A program made the translations under genes and the position numbers. This document shows, piece after piece, positions 53,608-62,927 of a stretch of 64,000 bases of DNA; position 1 is the first letter of the stretch; the number at the start of each line of letters is the position of its first letter. The stretch comes from CAKRZE01 sp045617585 (GTDB lineage Bacteria; Bacillota; Clostridia; Oscillospirales; CAG-272): assembly GCA_045617585.1 (NCBI GenBank), contig JAZLIW010000015.1, positions 14,407-78,406 on the forward strand. Reading direction: 5' to 3'. The notes under the pieces were generated by a model. The model saw nothing but the letters and a program-made list of their open reading frames with translations. It did no database searches and was not told the DNA's origin.

Positions 53608-54045
53608 ATGAAATTTCTCATCATCAACGGTGCCAATCTCGGTCTGCTCGGCATCCGGGAGCCCGCGATCTACGGGAACGCGGGCTACGCCGATCTTGCC
53701 GCCCTGATCCGTGCAAACGCGGCGGAACACGGAGACGAAGTCGTCTTTTTCCGCTCCGACAGCGAGGGGGAGATCACGGCGCGCATCGGGCAGGCGTATT
53801 TCGACGGGACCGACGGCATCGTCGTCAATCCCGGTGCCTTCACGCACACCTCGGTCGCGCTCCGCGACGCGATCTCCTCGGTCGGGATCCCGACGGTCGA
53901 GGTCCATATTTCCGACGTCGGACGGCGGGAGGATTTCCGTAGGATCAGTTACCTCCGTGAGGTCTGCGCCGCCGTCGTGACGGGCAAGGGCTTTGCCGGA
54001 TATATGGAAGCGATGGATCTGCTCCGGGAGAAGCACAACGCCTGA
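53608..54045 (+). CDS. aroQ: 3-dehydroquinate dehydratase, type II
   Basis: 145 aa. NGANLGLLGIREPAIYG contains the catalytic Tyr; NPGAFTHTS and VEVHISDVGRRE carry the substrate-binding Asn and catalytic His. The Arg that usually sits before EP is present. It makes dehydroshikimate. It lies 19 nt after the aroE-aroK gene. Confidence 0.97.
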   Translation: MKFLIINGANLGLLGIREPAIYGNAGYADLAALIRANAAEHGDEVVFFRSDSEGEITARIGQAYFDGTDGIVVNPGAFTHTSVALRDAISSVGIPTVEVHISDVGRREDFRRISYLREVCAAVVTGKGFAGYMEAMDLLREKHNA

Positions 54046-54053
54046 TCCGTCCT

Positions 54054-54142
54054 GCCGTTTTGCGGCTGTTTGCCCGTCAAAGCCGAACCCGATCCCGGAA
54101 GAAAGGAAGCTTTCGCAAAGCGAAAGCCGTGGTCATAAAATG
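54054..54142 (+). promoter_or_regulatory. Structured leader, copy 2, upstream of aroA (candidate translational switch)
   Basis: GCCGTTTTGC (54054-54063) and the block 54101-54126 are shared with copy 1. GAAAG (54101-54105), CTTTC (54110-54114) and GAAAG (54122-54126) repeat the alternative pairing around the Shine-Dalgarno. CGTTTTGCG (54056-54064) can pair with CGCAAAGCG (54114-54122) over 9 bp with one G-U. GTGGTCATAAAATGA encodes a four-codon ORF whose stop overlaps aroA's ATG. The 13 nt from hairpin to ATG equals copy 1. It sits inside the operon without a promoter. Confidence 0.6.
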
Positions 54143-55375
54143 ATCGTCCGTTTCTCACCCTCCCTGCCTGCGGGGACCGTCAAGGCGCCGCCCTCCAAAA
54201 GCGAGGCGCACCGGCTCCTGCTCTGCGCCGGACTTTCTGACGGTGTCAGCCGCGTTGCGGGCATTTCCCATTCCGCGGATATGGAAGCGACCCTGCGCTG
54301 CCTCCGCGCCCTCGGCGTTACGGCGGACCGCGACAGAGATACCGTGACCGTCCGCGGCGGCAGGCTGTCCTCCTCCCCTTCCCGCCCGCTCGACTGCGGC
54401 GAATCGGGGAGCACGCTCCGCTTCTTTCTTCCGATCGCCATGACCCTGCCCGGTCCGACCGTCTTTCACGGCTCGGAGCGCCTCCTCTCCCGTCCGCTCG
54501 GCGTTTACGAAACGCTTGCGGCGGAAAGAGGGATCCTCTTCCGGCGCGAAAACGGGGCGCTGACCGTCGGCTCCGGCCTTCGCGCGGGGACCTGCGCGAT
54601 CTCGGGCGCGGAAAGCAGCCAGTTTGCAAGCGGACTCCTCTTTGCCCTCTCCCGCCTCGGCGGGGAAAGCACGCTGACGCTCCTGCCGCCGGTCACCAGC
54701 CGTCCGTACGTCGATATGACCGTTTCCGCCCTGCGTTCCTTCGGGGTCCCGGTCACGGAAAGCGGAACGGAAAACGGCGTCTCCTTCTTCCTGCCCGGAA
54801 CGGGGGGCTTTCGTCCCCATGACGTGACCGTCGGCGGCGACTGGTCGAACGCGGCGTTCTTTCTTGCCCTTGGCTTTGCCCTCGGCTCTGCCCGGGAGGC
54901 TCCGGTCACCGTCACCGGGCTCCGGGAGGACAGTCTGCAGGGAGACCGCGCCGTCCTCACGCACCTGAAAGCGCTCCGCGCGGGCTGTCCCGTCATCGAC
55001 CTGAAGAACTGCCCCGACCTCGCACCCGTGCTGTTCGTCACCGCCGCGCTCTTTCACGGGGCGACCTTCCTCCACACCGAACGCCTCCGTCTCAAGGAGT
55101 CCGACCGCGTGTCGGCGATGGCGGAGGAGCTGGCAAAGTTCGGCGTGATCCCCCGCGTCGGCTTCGATACGGTCGTCATTTCCGGCGGAATCCCGCACGC
55201 GCCCGCCGTTCCCCTCTCCTCCCATAACGACCATCGCGTCGTGATGGCACTTTCCGTCCTGCTCACCCGCTTCGGCGGAGAGATCCGGGGCGCGGAGGCG
55301 GTCGCAAAAAGCTATCCCGATTTCTTCGGGGACCTCGCCTCGCTCGGCGTCTCTCTTGAGACGCTGCCCGGTTGA
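54140..55375 (+). CDS. aroA: EPSP synthase (3-phosphoshikimate 1-carboxyvinyltransferase)
   Basis: 411 aa from ATG 54140; the upstream open frame (to 53993) is not aroA-like. Signatures: KAPPSKSEAHRLLL, CGESGSTLRF, and RLKESDRVSAMAEEL with NDHRVVMAL near the C-terminus. It transfers enolpyruvate from PEP to shikimate-3-phosphate. No ribosome site lies at the usual distance: the only one (GAAAGGAAG) is 30 nt upstream within the leader described at 54054-54142. Confidence 0.97.
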   Translation: MIVRFSPSLPAGTVKAPPSKSEAHRLLLCAGLSDGVSRVAGISHSADMEATLRCLRALGVTADRDRDTVTVRGGRLSSSPSRPLDCGESGSTLRFFLPIAMTLPGPTVFHGSERLLSRPLGVYETLAAERGILFRRENGALTVGSGLRAGTCAISGAESSQFASGLLFALSRLGGESTLTLLPPVTSRPYVDMTVSALRSFGVPVTESGTENGVSFFLPGTGGFRPHDVTVGGDWSNAAFFLALGFALGSAREAPVTVTGLREDSLQGDRAVLTHLKALRAGCPVIDLKNCPDLAPVLFVTAALFHGATFLHTERLRLKESDRVSAMAEELAKFGVIPRVGFDTVVISGGIPHAPAVPLSSHNDHRVVMALSVLLTRFGGEIRGAEAVAKSYPDFFGDLASLGVSLETLPG

Positions 55376-55404
55376 GCGCGGTCTCCTTCCGAAAGGTTTA
55401 TATC

Positions 55405-56262
55405 ATGCAGAACTGGATCTCTGATACGAAAGTCCTCATCGTCGGGCTCGGCCTGATGGGAGGCAGCTACGCCCGGGCACTGAAACGGCTCGGTTACCGC
55501 GTCACCGCGATCGACAGGGATCCCGCCTCGATCGCCTACGCGCTGGAGCACGGGATCATCGACGCGGGCGCCTCGGAGCCCGATCCCGCGCTGATCGGTG
55601 AGGCGGACGCCGCCGTCTTCGCGCTCTATCCGCACGTCTTCCGGGAATGGATCGCGGAAAACCAGCACCTGTTCAAAAGCGGTGCGCTCCTGACCGACGT
55701 GACCGGCGTCAAAAGCGCCGTCGTTTACGCGATCCAGGAGATCCTGCGGTCCGACGTCGAATATATCGCCGCCCACCCGATGGCGGGCAGAGAAGTTTAC
55801 GGGGTGGAAAACAGCACTGACCGGATGTTCCGCGGCGCCAACTATCTGGTCACCCCGACCGATAAAAACACCCGGGACGCGATCGAGTGGTGCAAGAACC
55901 TCGGCAGGATCCTCGGCTTCGAGCGGATCAGCGTTCTCACACCCGAGGAGCACGACGAGATGATCGGCTTCGTCTCGCAGCTCACCCACGTCATTTCCGT
56001 CGCGCTCATGACCTGCAGCGACCGCCCCGGCCTTGCCGACTACACCGGCGACTCCTTCCGTGACCTGACCCGGATCGCGAAGATCAACGACGTCATGTGG
56101 TCGGAGCTGTTCCTTCTGAACCGGGAGCCGCTGCTGCGCGAAATGGATTCCTTCCTCAGCGAGCTGACTCTTCTGCGCGATATGATCGATTCGGGAAACG
56201 TTGAGGGCCTGCGGGAAAAAATGCGTCTTTCCGCAAAGAGACGCGCTCAGTTTGACAAATAA
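55405..56262 (+). CDS. tyrA: Prephenate dehydrogenase
   Basis: 285 aa starting at ATG 55405 with GAAAGG 9 nt upstream; an in-frame TTG at 55372 overlaps aroA and is less likely. NAD motif VGLGLMGGSYARAL, HPMAGREVYGVENS, and the conserved His in SQLTHVISVAL. It converts prephenate to 4-hydroxyphenylpyruvate for tyrosine. No ACT domain is visible after residue 270, so feedback may differ from forms with one. Confidence 0.96.
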   Translation: MQNWISDTKVLIVGLGLMGGSYARALKRLGYRVTAIDRDPASIAYALEHGIIDAGASEPDPALIGEADAAVFALYPHVFREWIAENQHLFKSGALLTDVTGVKSAVVYAIQEILRSDVEYIAAHPMAGREVYGVENSTDRMFRGANYLVTPTDKNTRDAIEWCKNLGRILGFERISVLTPEEHDEMIGFVSQLTHVISVALMTCSDRPGLADYTGDSFRDLTRIAKINDVMWSELFLLNREPLLREMDSFLSELTLLRDMIDSGNVEGLREKMRLSAKRRAQFDK

Positions 56263-56275
56263 GAGGTGATCCCCC

Positions 56276-57307
56276 GTGAATATGATATTTGAACGAAAGC
56301 TTGCGATCCCGATGGAGGTCAAGGAAATGTATCCGCTGACCGCCGGGCTCTCCGAAACGCTGGAAAAGCGGACTGCCGAGCTGAAAGCGATCTTCGACGG
56401 ACGCTCCGACAAGCTGCTCCTCGTCATCGGACCGTGCTCCGCCGACCGGGAGGACAGCGTCATGGAATATATCCTGCGTCTGCGGGGCCTGCAGGATAAG
56501 GTCGCGGACAAGCTCTTCATCGTCCCGCGCATCTACACGAACAAGCCCCGCACCACGGGCGACGGCTACAAGGGACTCCTCCATCAGCCCGACCCGACCG
56601 AAAAGCCCGACCTTTTCAAGGGGATCATCGCCATCCGGGAGCTCCACATGCGCGCCGTCCGGGAGACCGGGTTCGCCTGCGCGGACGAAATGCTCTATCC
56701 GGAGAACCATAAATACCTTGACGATCTGCTCGGTTACGTCGCGGTCGGCGCGCGTTCGGTCGAGGACCAGCAGCACCGCCTGACCGCAAGCGGCATCGAG
56801 ATCCCGGTCGGAATGAAGAACCCCACGAGCGGCGACCTCACCGTCATGATGAACGCGATCCACGCCGCGCAGCACCCGCACACCTTCATTTACCGCGGAT
56901 GGGAGGCGCACTCCGCCGGGAACCCCTACGCGCACGCGATCCTGCGCGGATACGTCAACAAGCACGGAGAATCCCAGCCGAACTATCACTACGAGGATCT
57001 TGCGCGCCTCTGCGACCTGTACGCGGCAAGCGGGCTCTCCTGCCCCGCCGCGCTCATCGACACCAATCACGCGAATTCCGGCAAAAACCCCTTCGGTCAG
57101 CCGCGCATCATCCGCGACGTCATGAATTCCCGGAACGAAAACCCGGAGATCCGGAAGCTCATCCGCGGCTTCATGGTGGAAAGCTATCTGGAGGACGGTG
57201 CGCAGAAGGTCGGTGGGACGGTCTACGGCCGGTCGATCACCGACCCCTGCCTCGGTTGGGATAAGACCGAGCGCACGGTGCTTGAACTCGCGGACCTCTG
57301 CAAATGA
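56276..57307 (+). CDS. aroF: 3-deoxy-7-phosphoheptulonate (DAHP) synthase, type I
   Basis: 343 aa from GTG 56276 with AAGAGGTGAT upstream. GPCSADRED, PRIYTNKPRTTGDGYKG, GARSVEDQQHR, GMKNPTSGD and DTNHANSGKNP mark the AroG/F/H-type (I-alpha) enzyme with its phenylalanine/tyrosine-sensitive class fold. It joins PEP and erythrose-4-phosphate, the entry step of the pathway, yet is last in the operon. aroB and pheA are missing from the window. Confidence 0.97.
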   Translation: MNMIFERKLAIPMEVKEMYPLTAGLSETLEKRTAELKAIFDGRSDKLLLVIGPCSADREDSVMEYILRLRGLQDKVADKLFIVPRIYTNKPRTTGDGYKGLLHQPDPTEKPDLFKGIIAIRELHMRAVRETGFACADEMLYPENHKYLDDLLGYVAVGARSVEDQQHRLTASGIEIPVGMKNPTSGDLTVMMNAIHAAQHPHTFIYRGWEAHSAGNPYAHAILRGYVNKHGESQPNYHYEDLARLCDLYAASGLSCPAALIDTNHANSGKNPFGQPRIIRDVMNSRNENPEIRKLIRGFMVESYLEDGAQKVGGTVYGRSITDPCLGWDKTERTVLELADLCK

Positions 57308-57325
57308 TCTGCCGAAAACGAAACC

Positions 57326-57380
57326 GGACGGAAAAGACGACCGCTGCCAACCAACGGTTGTCTTCCCCGCCCGTTTTTTT
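57326..57380 (+). terminator. Terminator of the aromatic operon
   Basis: AAGACGACCG (57334-57343) and CGGTTGTCTT (57355-57364) form a 10 bp stem with one G-U, extended by GGACGG/CCGCCC-type pairing, followed by a T run at 57374-57380. Confidence 0.75.
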
Positions 57381-57382
57381 CG

Positions 57383-57411
57383 TTGACTTTCCGGACCCCG
57401 TCTGTTATAAT
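57383..57411 (+). promoter_or_regulatory. Sigma-A promoter of the ABC exporter pair
   Basis: TTGACT (57383-57388), 17 bp, TATAAT (57406-57411). Confidence 0.82.
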
Positions 57412-57457
57412 TGACTGTGTCCGTTCCTCACGTTGTATTTCTGTTAAAGGATAAAAG

Positions 57458-59320
57458 ATGAAAAAACCAAAGGAAAAGAAGAAAAAGGACCCGAACGCCC
57501 TGAAGACAGGGCGCGTCGTCTCAAACAATCTCTACGTCCTGAAGCTGATCCACTCGGTCGCGCCCGCGTATCTGCCGACCTATTTTTTGTGGACGGTCGG
57601 GAACGCGGTTTTTGATTTCCTGATGAACACGTGGCTGCTCCGCGAGGTCGTCAACCGCTATTCGCTCGGCAGACCGATGAAGGAGATCGTCGGGCTGCTC
57701 GTCGTTCTTGTCACGGTACAGCTCGTCTGGTTCGTCGCCATCGACGTTTTAAGACTGCTGATCTATCCGAAGTTCCAGCAGAAGATCGTCGAAAAGATCG
57801 AGAGCGATCTGTTCCGGAAAGCGGCGCGCGTCGAGCTCGAATGCTACGAAAACCCGGATTTCTACGACAAATACGTCAAGGCGATGGACGGCGCCTATTC
57901 GCACTGCATGGATGTCGTCTATACGTTCGATTCGATCCTCTGGACGGTCGTGTACCTCGTGACCGGGTCCGTCCTGATGCTCGTCATCGACCCGGTGATC
58001 CTGCTGTTCGCGTTGATCCCGCTCCTCTTCGGGCTGATCCGCAACAAACAGAACCGGCTGAACAAGGCGCGCAGCGACGAACGGAAGCGGGTCGAGCGGC
58101 GGGAAGGCTACGTACAGCGCACCTTCTACCTGAATGAGTACGCAAAGGAGATGCGCCTTTCGGGAATGCCCGCCCTGATGTTCCGGAAATACGAAAAAGC
58201 GCAGGGCGATCATATCGGCATCACGCGAAAATACGCCTTCCGGGCGGGTGCGCTGCGCTTCTTCTCGGATTCCGGCGCGCATTTCGTCTCCTTCGCCGCG
58301 ATGGTTTACGCCGCGTTCCGGACGCTCGTCAGTCACACGATGCTGCTCGGGGACTGCCTCGTCGTTTTCAACTCGGTCGAGACGCTTTCCTGGTCGCTGA
58401 CCAACTTCGTCACCTCCCTGAACGAGTTCCGCGACCACGCGATGTATATCGAGGACTACCGCTATTTCATGGAATACGTTCCGAAGCTCCGCCGCCTTTC
58501 CGCCGCGGAGGGAAAGAGGGCGGAGGCGGGCGAGCTTGCCGTCACGGACGTTTCCTTCACCTATACCGGCGCGGAAAAGCCGGCGCTGGAAAATATCACG
58601 TTCTCCGTGAAGCCGGGCGAAAAGATCGCACTCGTCGGGCACAACGGCTCGGGTAAAACGACGCTGGTCAAGCTGCTGCTCCGCCTTTACGAGCCGACCG
58701 GGGGGAAGATCACGCTGAACGGGAGAGAGATCGGGGAATACGCCGCCGATTCCTATCGGGACGCGTTTACCACCGTGTTTCAGGACTTCCGCCTTTTCTC
58801 GCTTTCGGTCGCCGAGAACGTCCTGCTCCGGCCGCTTGAAGCGGGGGACGAAGAGCTCGTGACCGGGGCGCTGATGAAATCGGGCGCGTGGGAAAAGATC
58901 AGCTCTCTGCCGGAGGGGATCCGTACCACGCTGACGAGGGAATTCGACGACAAGGGCACCGTCCTTTCGGGCGGAGAGGCGCAGAAGGTGACCCTTGCCC
59001 GCGCCTTTACGAATGATTCACCCTTCGTCATCCTCGACGAGCCCTCCTCGGCGCTCGACCCGATCGCGGAATATGAAATGTTCCGCAATATGATGGAGGC
59101 GTGCAGAAACCGCACGCTGATCTTCATCTCCCACCGTCTGTCCTCCGCCGTGCTCGCCGACCGCGTGATCCTGCTTGAAAACGGCAGGATCGCCGAAACC
59201 GGAACGCACGAAGAACTGATGGCGAAAAACGGCACCTACGCCGATATGTTCCGCAAGCAGGCGGAAAACTACGCCGATACCGTCGGCGGAGCGGAAAGCG
59301 GGGTGAGCGAAAATGCGTGA
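57458..59320 (+). CDS. ABC exporter half-transporter, subunit A
   Basis: 620 aa. Lys-rich N-terminus, six-helix transmembrane domain (about 35-320), nucleotide-binding domain with Walker A GHNGSGKTT (about 399), signature VLSGGEAQKV and FVILDEPSSALDP. It overlaps subunit B by 8 nt, so the two are expected to form a heterodimer. Both catalytic Glu residues are present. Substrate (peptide, lipid or drug) cannot be told. Confidence 0.93.
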   Translation: MKKPKEKKKKDPNALKTGRVVSNNLYVLKLIHSVAPAYLPTYFLWTVGNAVFDFLMNTWLLREVVNRYSLGRPMKEIVGLLVVLVTVQLVWFVAIDVLRLLIYPKFQQKIVEKIESDLFRKAARVELECYENPDFYDKYVKAMDGAYSHCMDVVYTFDSILWTVVYLVTGSVLMLVIDPVILLFALIPLLFGLIRNKQNRLNKARSDERKRVERREGYVQRTFYLNEYAKEMRLSGMPALMFRKYEKAQGDHIGITRKYAFRAGALRFFSDSGAHFVSFAAMVYAAFRTLVSHTMLLGDCLVVFNSVETLSWSLTNFVTSLNEFRDHAMYIEDYRYFMEYVPKLRRLSAAEGKRAEAGELAVTDVSFTYTGAEKPALENITFSVKPGEKIALVGHNGSGKTTLVKLLLRLYEPTGGKITLNGREIGEYAADSYRDAFTTVFQDFRLFSLSVAENVLLRPLEAGDEELVTGALMKSGAWEKISSLPEGIRTTLTREFDDKGTVLSGGEAQKVTLARAFTNDSPFVILDEPSSALDPIAEYEMFRNMMEACRNRTLIFISHRLSSAVLADRVILLENGRIAETGTHEELMAKNGTYADMFRKQAENYADTVGGAESGVSENA

Positions 59321-61181
59321 AAAGAAGACGAAAGATAAGAAAGAGAAGATGCCGCTCGGGCACGTTCTGTCGAACGACGTGAAAATGCTCGGCAAGATCT
59401 GGCAGATGACGCCGCAGTATATCTTCTTCATGGCGGTCGTCGGTATCGTCAGCGGTATCGCGAGCTCCCTGACCACCGTCTGCACCTTCGCGCTCTTCAA
59501 CGCGCTCGACGAGCCGGACGTCACCTTCGGACGGATCGTCGGTTATCTCGCCGCGATCCTCGCGGTCAATCTCGCGATCAACCTCTTCCACGCGTGGTAT
59601 TACGAATACTACCAACCGATCACCGACAAAAAACTCCAGCACCGGATGCACGCCGAACTGTTTGACCACGCGCTTTCGATGGACCTCGCCTGCTACGACG
59701 ACCCGAAATTCTACAACGATTACGTGTGGGCGATGGACGAATCCAAGCGCCGCGCCGTGCAGGTCCTTGACGATACCTCGCGCCTCATCAAATATCTGAT
59801 CTCGCTTTCCACTCTCGTCACGCTGATGATGCGTGTCGACGTAGTCGTCGGTCTGATCCTGCTCGCCGGATGCGCCGTCAGTATGGTGATCTGGCGGATC
59901 AGCAGCATCCTTTACCTGAAAAAGGACGAGAGGGTCAAGCCGGATCACAGAAAGAATTCCTATATCAACCGCGTTTACCACCTTGCCGATTACGCAAAGG
60001 ATCTGCGCATCGGACGCGCGGACGAAAATCTGCAGGGGATGTACGCCGAAAGCGTTTCCCATATCGTGAAGGAGGAGGTCGCAAACGGGAAAAGAGCGTT
60101 CTTCCTCGACCTCACGGACGACGTCGTCACCACCGTCTGCCGCTTTCTCCCGATGATCCTGCTGCTGATGAAGCTGTACCGCGGCGAGGCGCAGCTCGGC
60201 GCCTTTACCGCGTCGGTCAGCATGATCTGGGAGCTGAACTGGATGATGCGCGACCTGATCCGCAACCTGATCCGTCTGCCCGAAAACGCGCAGTACGCCG
60301 AAAAATATCTCCGTTTCCTCTCGTCCGTCCCGACGGTCACCGACGGAAAAGAGGAAGCGGGGCCGCTCGAAACGCTTGAAATGAAAAACGTGTCCTTCAC
60401 CTACGAAAGCGTGGATCCCGGAAAGGAAACGGATGGGGAAGCGGAAAGGCCCGCCCCGTCGCTCGACGGCGTCAGCCTGACGATCCGGAAGGGCGAAAAG
60501 ATCGCCGTCGTCGGCTATAACGGCGCGGGAAAGACCACGCTGACCAAGCTTTTCATGCGGCTCTACGATCCCACGGACGGCGAGATCCTCTATAACGGGA
60601 AAAATCTCAGGGAGTACCGGATCGCTTCCCTGCGCGACCGGATCGGGACGGTCTTTCAGGACTATAAGATCTTCGCCGCCACCGTCGCGGAAAACGTCCT
60701 CGGCGCGGAATGCGGAGAGGCCGACCGTCCGCTCGTCGAAGACGCGCTCGGGAAAGCGACCTTCGGAGAAAAGCTTGCCGAGCTTGAAAAGGGCACGGAC
60801 ACCGAGCTGACGAAGGAATTTTACGAGGACGGCGTGAATCTCTCGGGAGGCGAAGCGCAGAAGGTCGCCGTCGCACGGATCTTTGCGCGTCCGGTCGACC
60901 TGATGATCATGGACGAGCCCTCCTCCGCGCTCGATCCGATGGCGGAATACGAGCTGAACCACACGATCCTCGAATACGCGAAGGACAAGACCGTGATCTT
61001 CATCTCGCACCGTCTCTCCACCACGCGCATGGCGGACCGCATCTATATGTTCGACGGCGGCAGACTGATCGAGTCGGGCAGCCACGACGAGCTGATGGCG
61101 CTCCCGGACGGCAAATACGCCGCGATGTTCCGTCTGCAAGCGGAAAAATACAGACTGCATCCCGAAGAAAATGCAATTTGA
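59313..61181 (+). CDS. ABC exporter half-transporter, subunit B
   Basis: 622 aa, GTG-less ATG start overlapping subunit A. Transmembrane domain about 30-320, Walker A GYNGAGKTT (about 404), signature NLSGGEAQKVAVA, Walker B LMIMDEPSSALDP, switch His in FISHR. Closely similar plan to subunit A (a paralogous pair). Confidence 0.93.
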   Translation: MREKKTKDKKEKMPLGHVLSNDVKMLGKIWQMTPQYIFFMAVVGIVSGIASSLTTVCTFALFNALDEPDVTFGRIVGYLAAILAVNLAINLFHAWYYEYYQPITDKKLQHRMHAELFDHALSMDLACYDDPKFYNDYVWAMDESKRRAVQVLDDTSRLIKYLISLSTLVTLMMRVDVVVGLILLAGCAVSMVIWRISSILYLKKDERVKPDHRKNSYINRVYHLADYAKDLRIGRADENLQGMYAESVSHIVKEEVANGKRAFFLDLTDDVVTTVCRFLPMILLLMKLYRGEAQLGAFTASVSMIWELNWMMRDLIRNLIRLPENAQYAEKYLRFLSSVPTVTDGKEEAGPLETLEMKNVSFTYESVDPGKETDGEAERPAPSLDGVSLTIRKGEKIAVVGYNGAGKTTLTKLFMRLYDPTDGEILYNGKNLREYRIASLRDRIGTVFQDYKIFAATVAENVLGAECGEADRPLVEDALGKATFGEKLAELEKGTDTELTKEFYEDGVNLSGGEAQKVAVARIFARPVDLMIMDEPSSALDPMAEYELNHTILEYAKDKTVIFISHRLSTTRMADRIYMFDGGRLIESGSHDELMALPDGKYAAMFRLQAEKYRLHPEENAI

Positions 61182-61233
61182 AAACAACCGGCAGTTGAAG
61201 AGATCTTTGTTCTCCGCAACTGCCGGTTGTTTT
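61181..61233. terminator. Bidirectional terminator between the ABC pair and kdgK
   Basis: AAAACAACCGGCAGTTG (61181-61197) and CAACTGCCGGTTGTTTT (61217-61233) are exact complements (17 bp), with A/T ends on both sides for convergent genes. Confidence 0.92.
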
Positions 61234-61263
61234 GCACGCCGGACGGATTATTGATTATGATAT

Positions 61264-62286
61264 TTATCTCTGCACTCTGCCGGAGCCGTCGCCGCCGGCG
61301 AGCTTTTCGACTTCCTTGACCGAAACGCGGTTGAAGTCGCCCTCGACGCTGTGCTTGAGCGCCGATGCCGCGACCGCAAACTCGATCGCCTGCTTCGGGG
61401 TCTTGTCGTTCAACAGGGAGTAGATCAGCCCCGCGCCGAAGGAATCGCCGCCGCCGACGCGATCCACGATGTGGAGATGATAGGACTTGGAGAAGAAACA
61501 GTCTTCCCCGTCGTACAGCATTCCCGCCCAGTCGTTGTCGCTGGCGGAGAGGGAGGTACGGAGCGTGATCGCGACCTTTTCAAAGCCGAATCTGTCGGCA
61601 AGCTGCTTCGCGACCGACTTGTAACCCTCTTTGTTCAGCTCGCCGCCGTAAATATCGTTGTTTTCCGGCTCGATGCCGAAGACGTCCTTCGCGTCCTCTT
61701 CGTTCGCGATGCAGACGTCAACGTACTGACAGAGCCCGGTCATCGCTTCTCTTGCCTGCTCTCTCGTCCAGAGCTTGCCGCGGTAGTTGAGGTCGCAGGA
61801 GATCTTCACACCCTTTGCCTTTGCCGCCTTGCAGGCGTCCTTGCAGATCGCAACGAGGTTCGGACCGAGTGCCGGAGTGATCCCGGTGAAATGGAACCAG
61901 TCCGCGCCCTCAAAGATCGCGTCCCAGTCGAAATCGGAAGCGGAAGCCTCCTGGATCGCAGAGTGCGCACGGTCGTAGATGCAGACCGAGCCTCTCTGCG
62001 AAGCGCCTTTTTCGAGGAAATAAATGCCGACGCGGTCGCCGCCGCGGACGATCTCCGAGGTATCGACGCCGAAATAGCGGAGGGAGTCGACCGCCGCCTG
62101 CCCGATCGCGTGGGTCGGGAGCTTGGTCACGTAGGTGCTGTTCAGCCCGAAGTTCGCGAGCGAAACCGCGACGTTTGCTTCCCCGCCGCCGAAGGTCGCC
62201 TGCATCTGGTCATTCTGAAAGAACCGGTAATACCCGTTCGGAGCAAGACGGAGCATGATCTCTCCGAAAGTAACGACTTTTGCCAT
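61264..62286 (-). CDS. kdgK: 2-dehydro-3-deoxygluconokinase (PfkB family)
   Basis: 340 aa. Start VVTFGEIMLRLAPNGYYRF and FGGGEANVAVSLANFG are KDG-kinase-like; the C-terminal PfkB signature DRVGGGDSFGAGL carries the catalytic Asp. It phosphorylates KDG to KDPG. It overlaps the aldolase gene by 1 nt (TAATG), and together they finish pectin/uronate catabolism. Confidence 0.93.
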   Translation of the reverse strand: MAKVVTFGEIMLRLAPNGYYRFFQNDQMQATFGGGEANVAVSLANFGLNSTYVTKLPTHAIGQAAVDSLRYFGVDTSEIVRGGDRVGIYFLEKGASQRGSVCIYDRAHSAIQEASASDFDWDAIFEGADWFHFTGITPALGPNLVAICKDACKAAKAKGVKISCDLNYRGKLWTREQAREAMTGLCQYVDVCIANEEDAKDVFGIEPENNDIYGGELNKEGYKSVAKQLADRFGFEKVAITLRTSLSASDNDWAGMLYDGEDCFFSKSYHLHIVDRVGGGDSFGAGLIYSLLNDKTPKQAIEFAVAASALKHSVEGDFNRVSVKEVEKLAGGDGSGRVQR

Positions 62287-62927
62287 TATCCTCTCACCTC
62301 TTTCACGATCTCAACGGATTGACGGCATAGCGCCGTGATCTCGTCCCATTTGCCGTTTTCGATCAGGTCCGCGGTCACCATATAGGACCCGCCGCAGGCG
62401 CAGACCGCCTTGCAGGAGAGGTAATCCTTCAGGTTCTTCAGCGAGACGCCGCCGGTGGGCATGATCTTCACCATCGGGAAGGGCGCGCTCATTGCCTTGA
62501 TCTTGGCGATGCCGCCCGACTGCTCTGCGGGGAAGAATTTCAGCACCTCGAGTCCATATTTCAGCGCCGCCTGATATTCGGTCGGCGTCGTGCAGCCGGG
62601 ATAAACGGCGATGCCTCTGTCAACGCAGTATTTCACGAGCTCGGGATCGAAGCCGGGGGACACGATGAACTGCGCGCCCGCGTCTACCGCTTTCTCGATC
62701 TGTTCCACGGTCAGGACCGTGCCCGCACCGACCAGCATCTCCGGGCAGATCTCCCGCATGATCCTGATCGCCTTGTCCGCGCCCGCCGCGCGGAAGGTGA
62801 CCTCTGCGACGGGCACTCCGCCCGCGCAGAGCGCTTTTGCGAGCGGCGCCGCGTCTCTTTCTGGATTCGTCAGCTTGATGACCGGCACGACGCCGATCTT
62901 TGCGATTTTTTCATTGATTTCCGACAT
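62286..62927 (-). CDS. eda: KDPG/KHG aldolase (2-dehydro-3-deoxyphosphogluconate aldolase)
   Basis: 213 aa from ATG 62927 with GAAAGGACAAC upstream (the frame is open 18 codons further). VVPVIKL, AEVTFRAAGADKAI (catalytic Glu), GAGTVLT, GCTTPTEYQAAL, EVLKFFPAEQSGG with the Schiff-base Lys, and MPTGGVSLKN are the family motifs. It splits KDPG to pyruvate and glyceraldehyde-3-phosphate. Confidence 0.96.
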   Translation of the reverse strand: MSEINEKIAKIGVVPVIKLTNPERDAAPLAKALCAGGVPVAEVTFRAAGADKAIRIMREICPEMLVGAGTVLTVEQIEKAVDAGAQFIVSPGFDPELVKYCVDRGIAVYPGCTTPTEYQAALKYGLEVLKFFPAEQSGGIAKIKAMSAPFPMVKIMPTGGVSLKNLKDYLSCKAVCACGGSYMVTADLIENGKWDEITALCRQSVEIVKEVRG

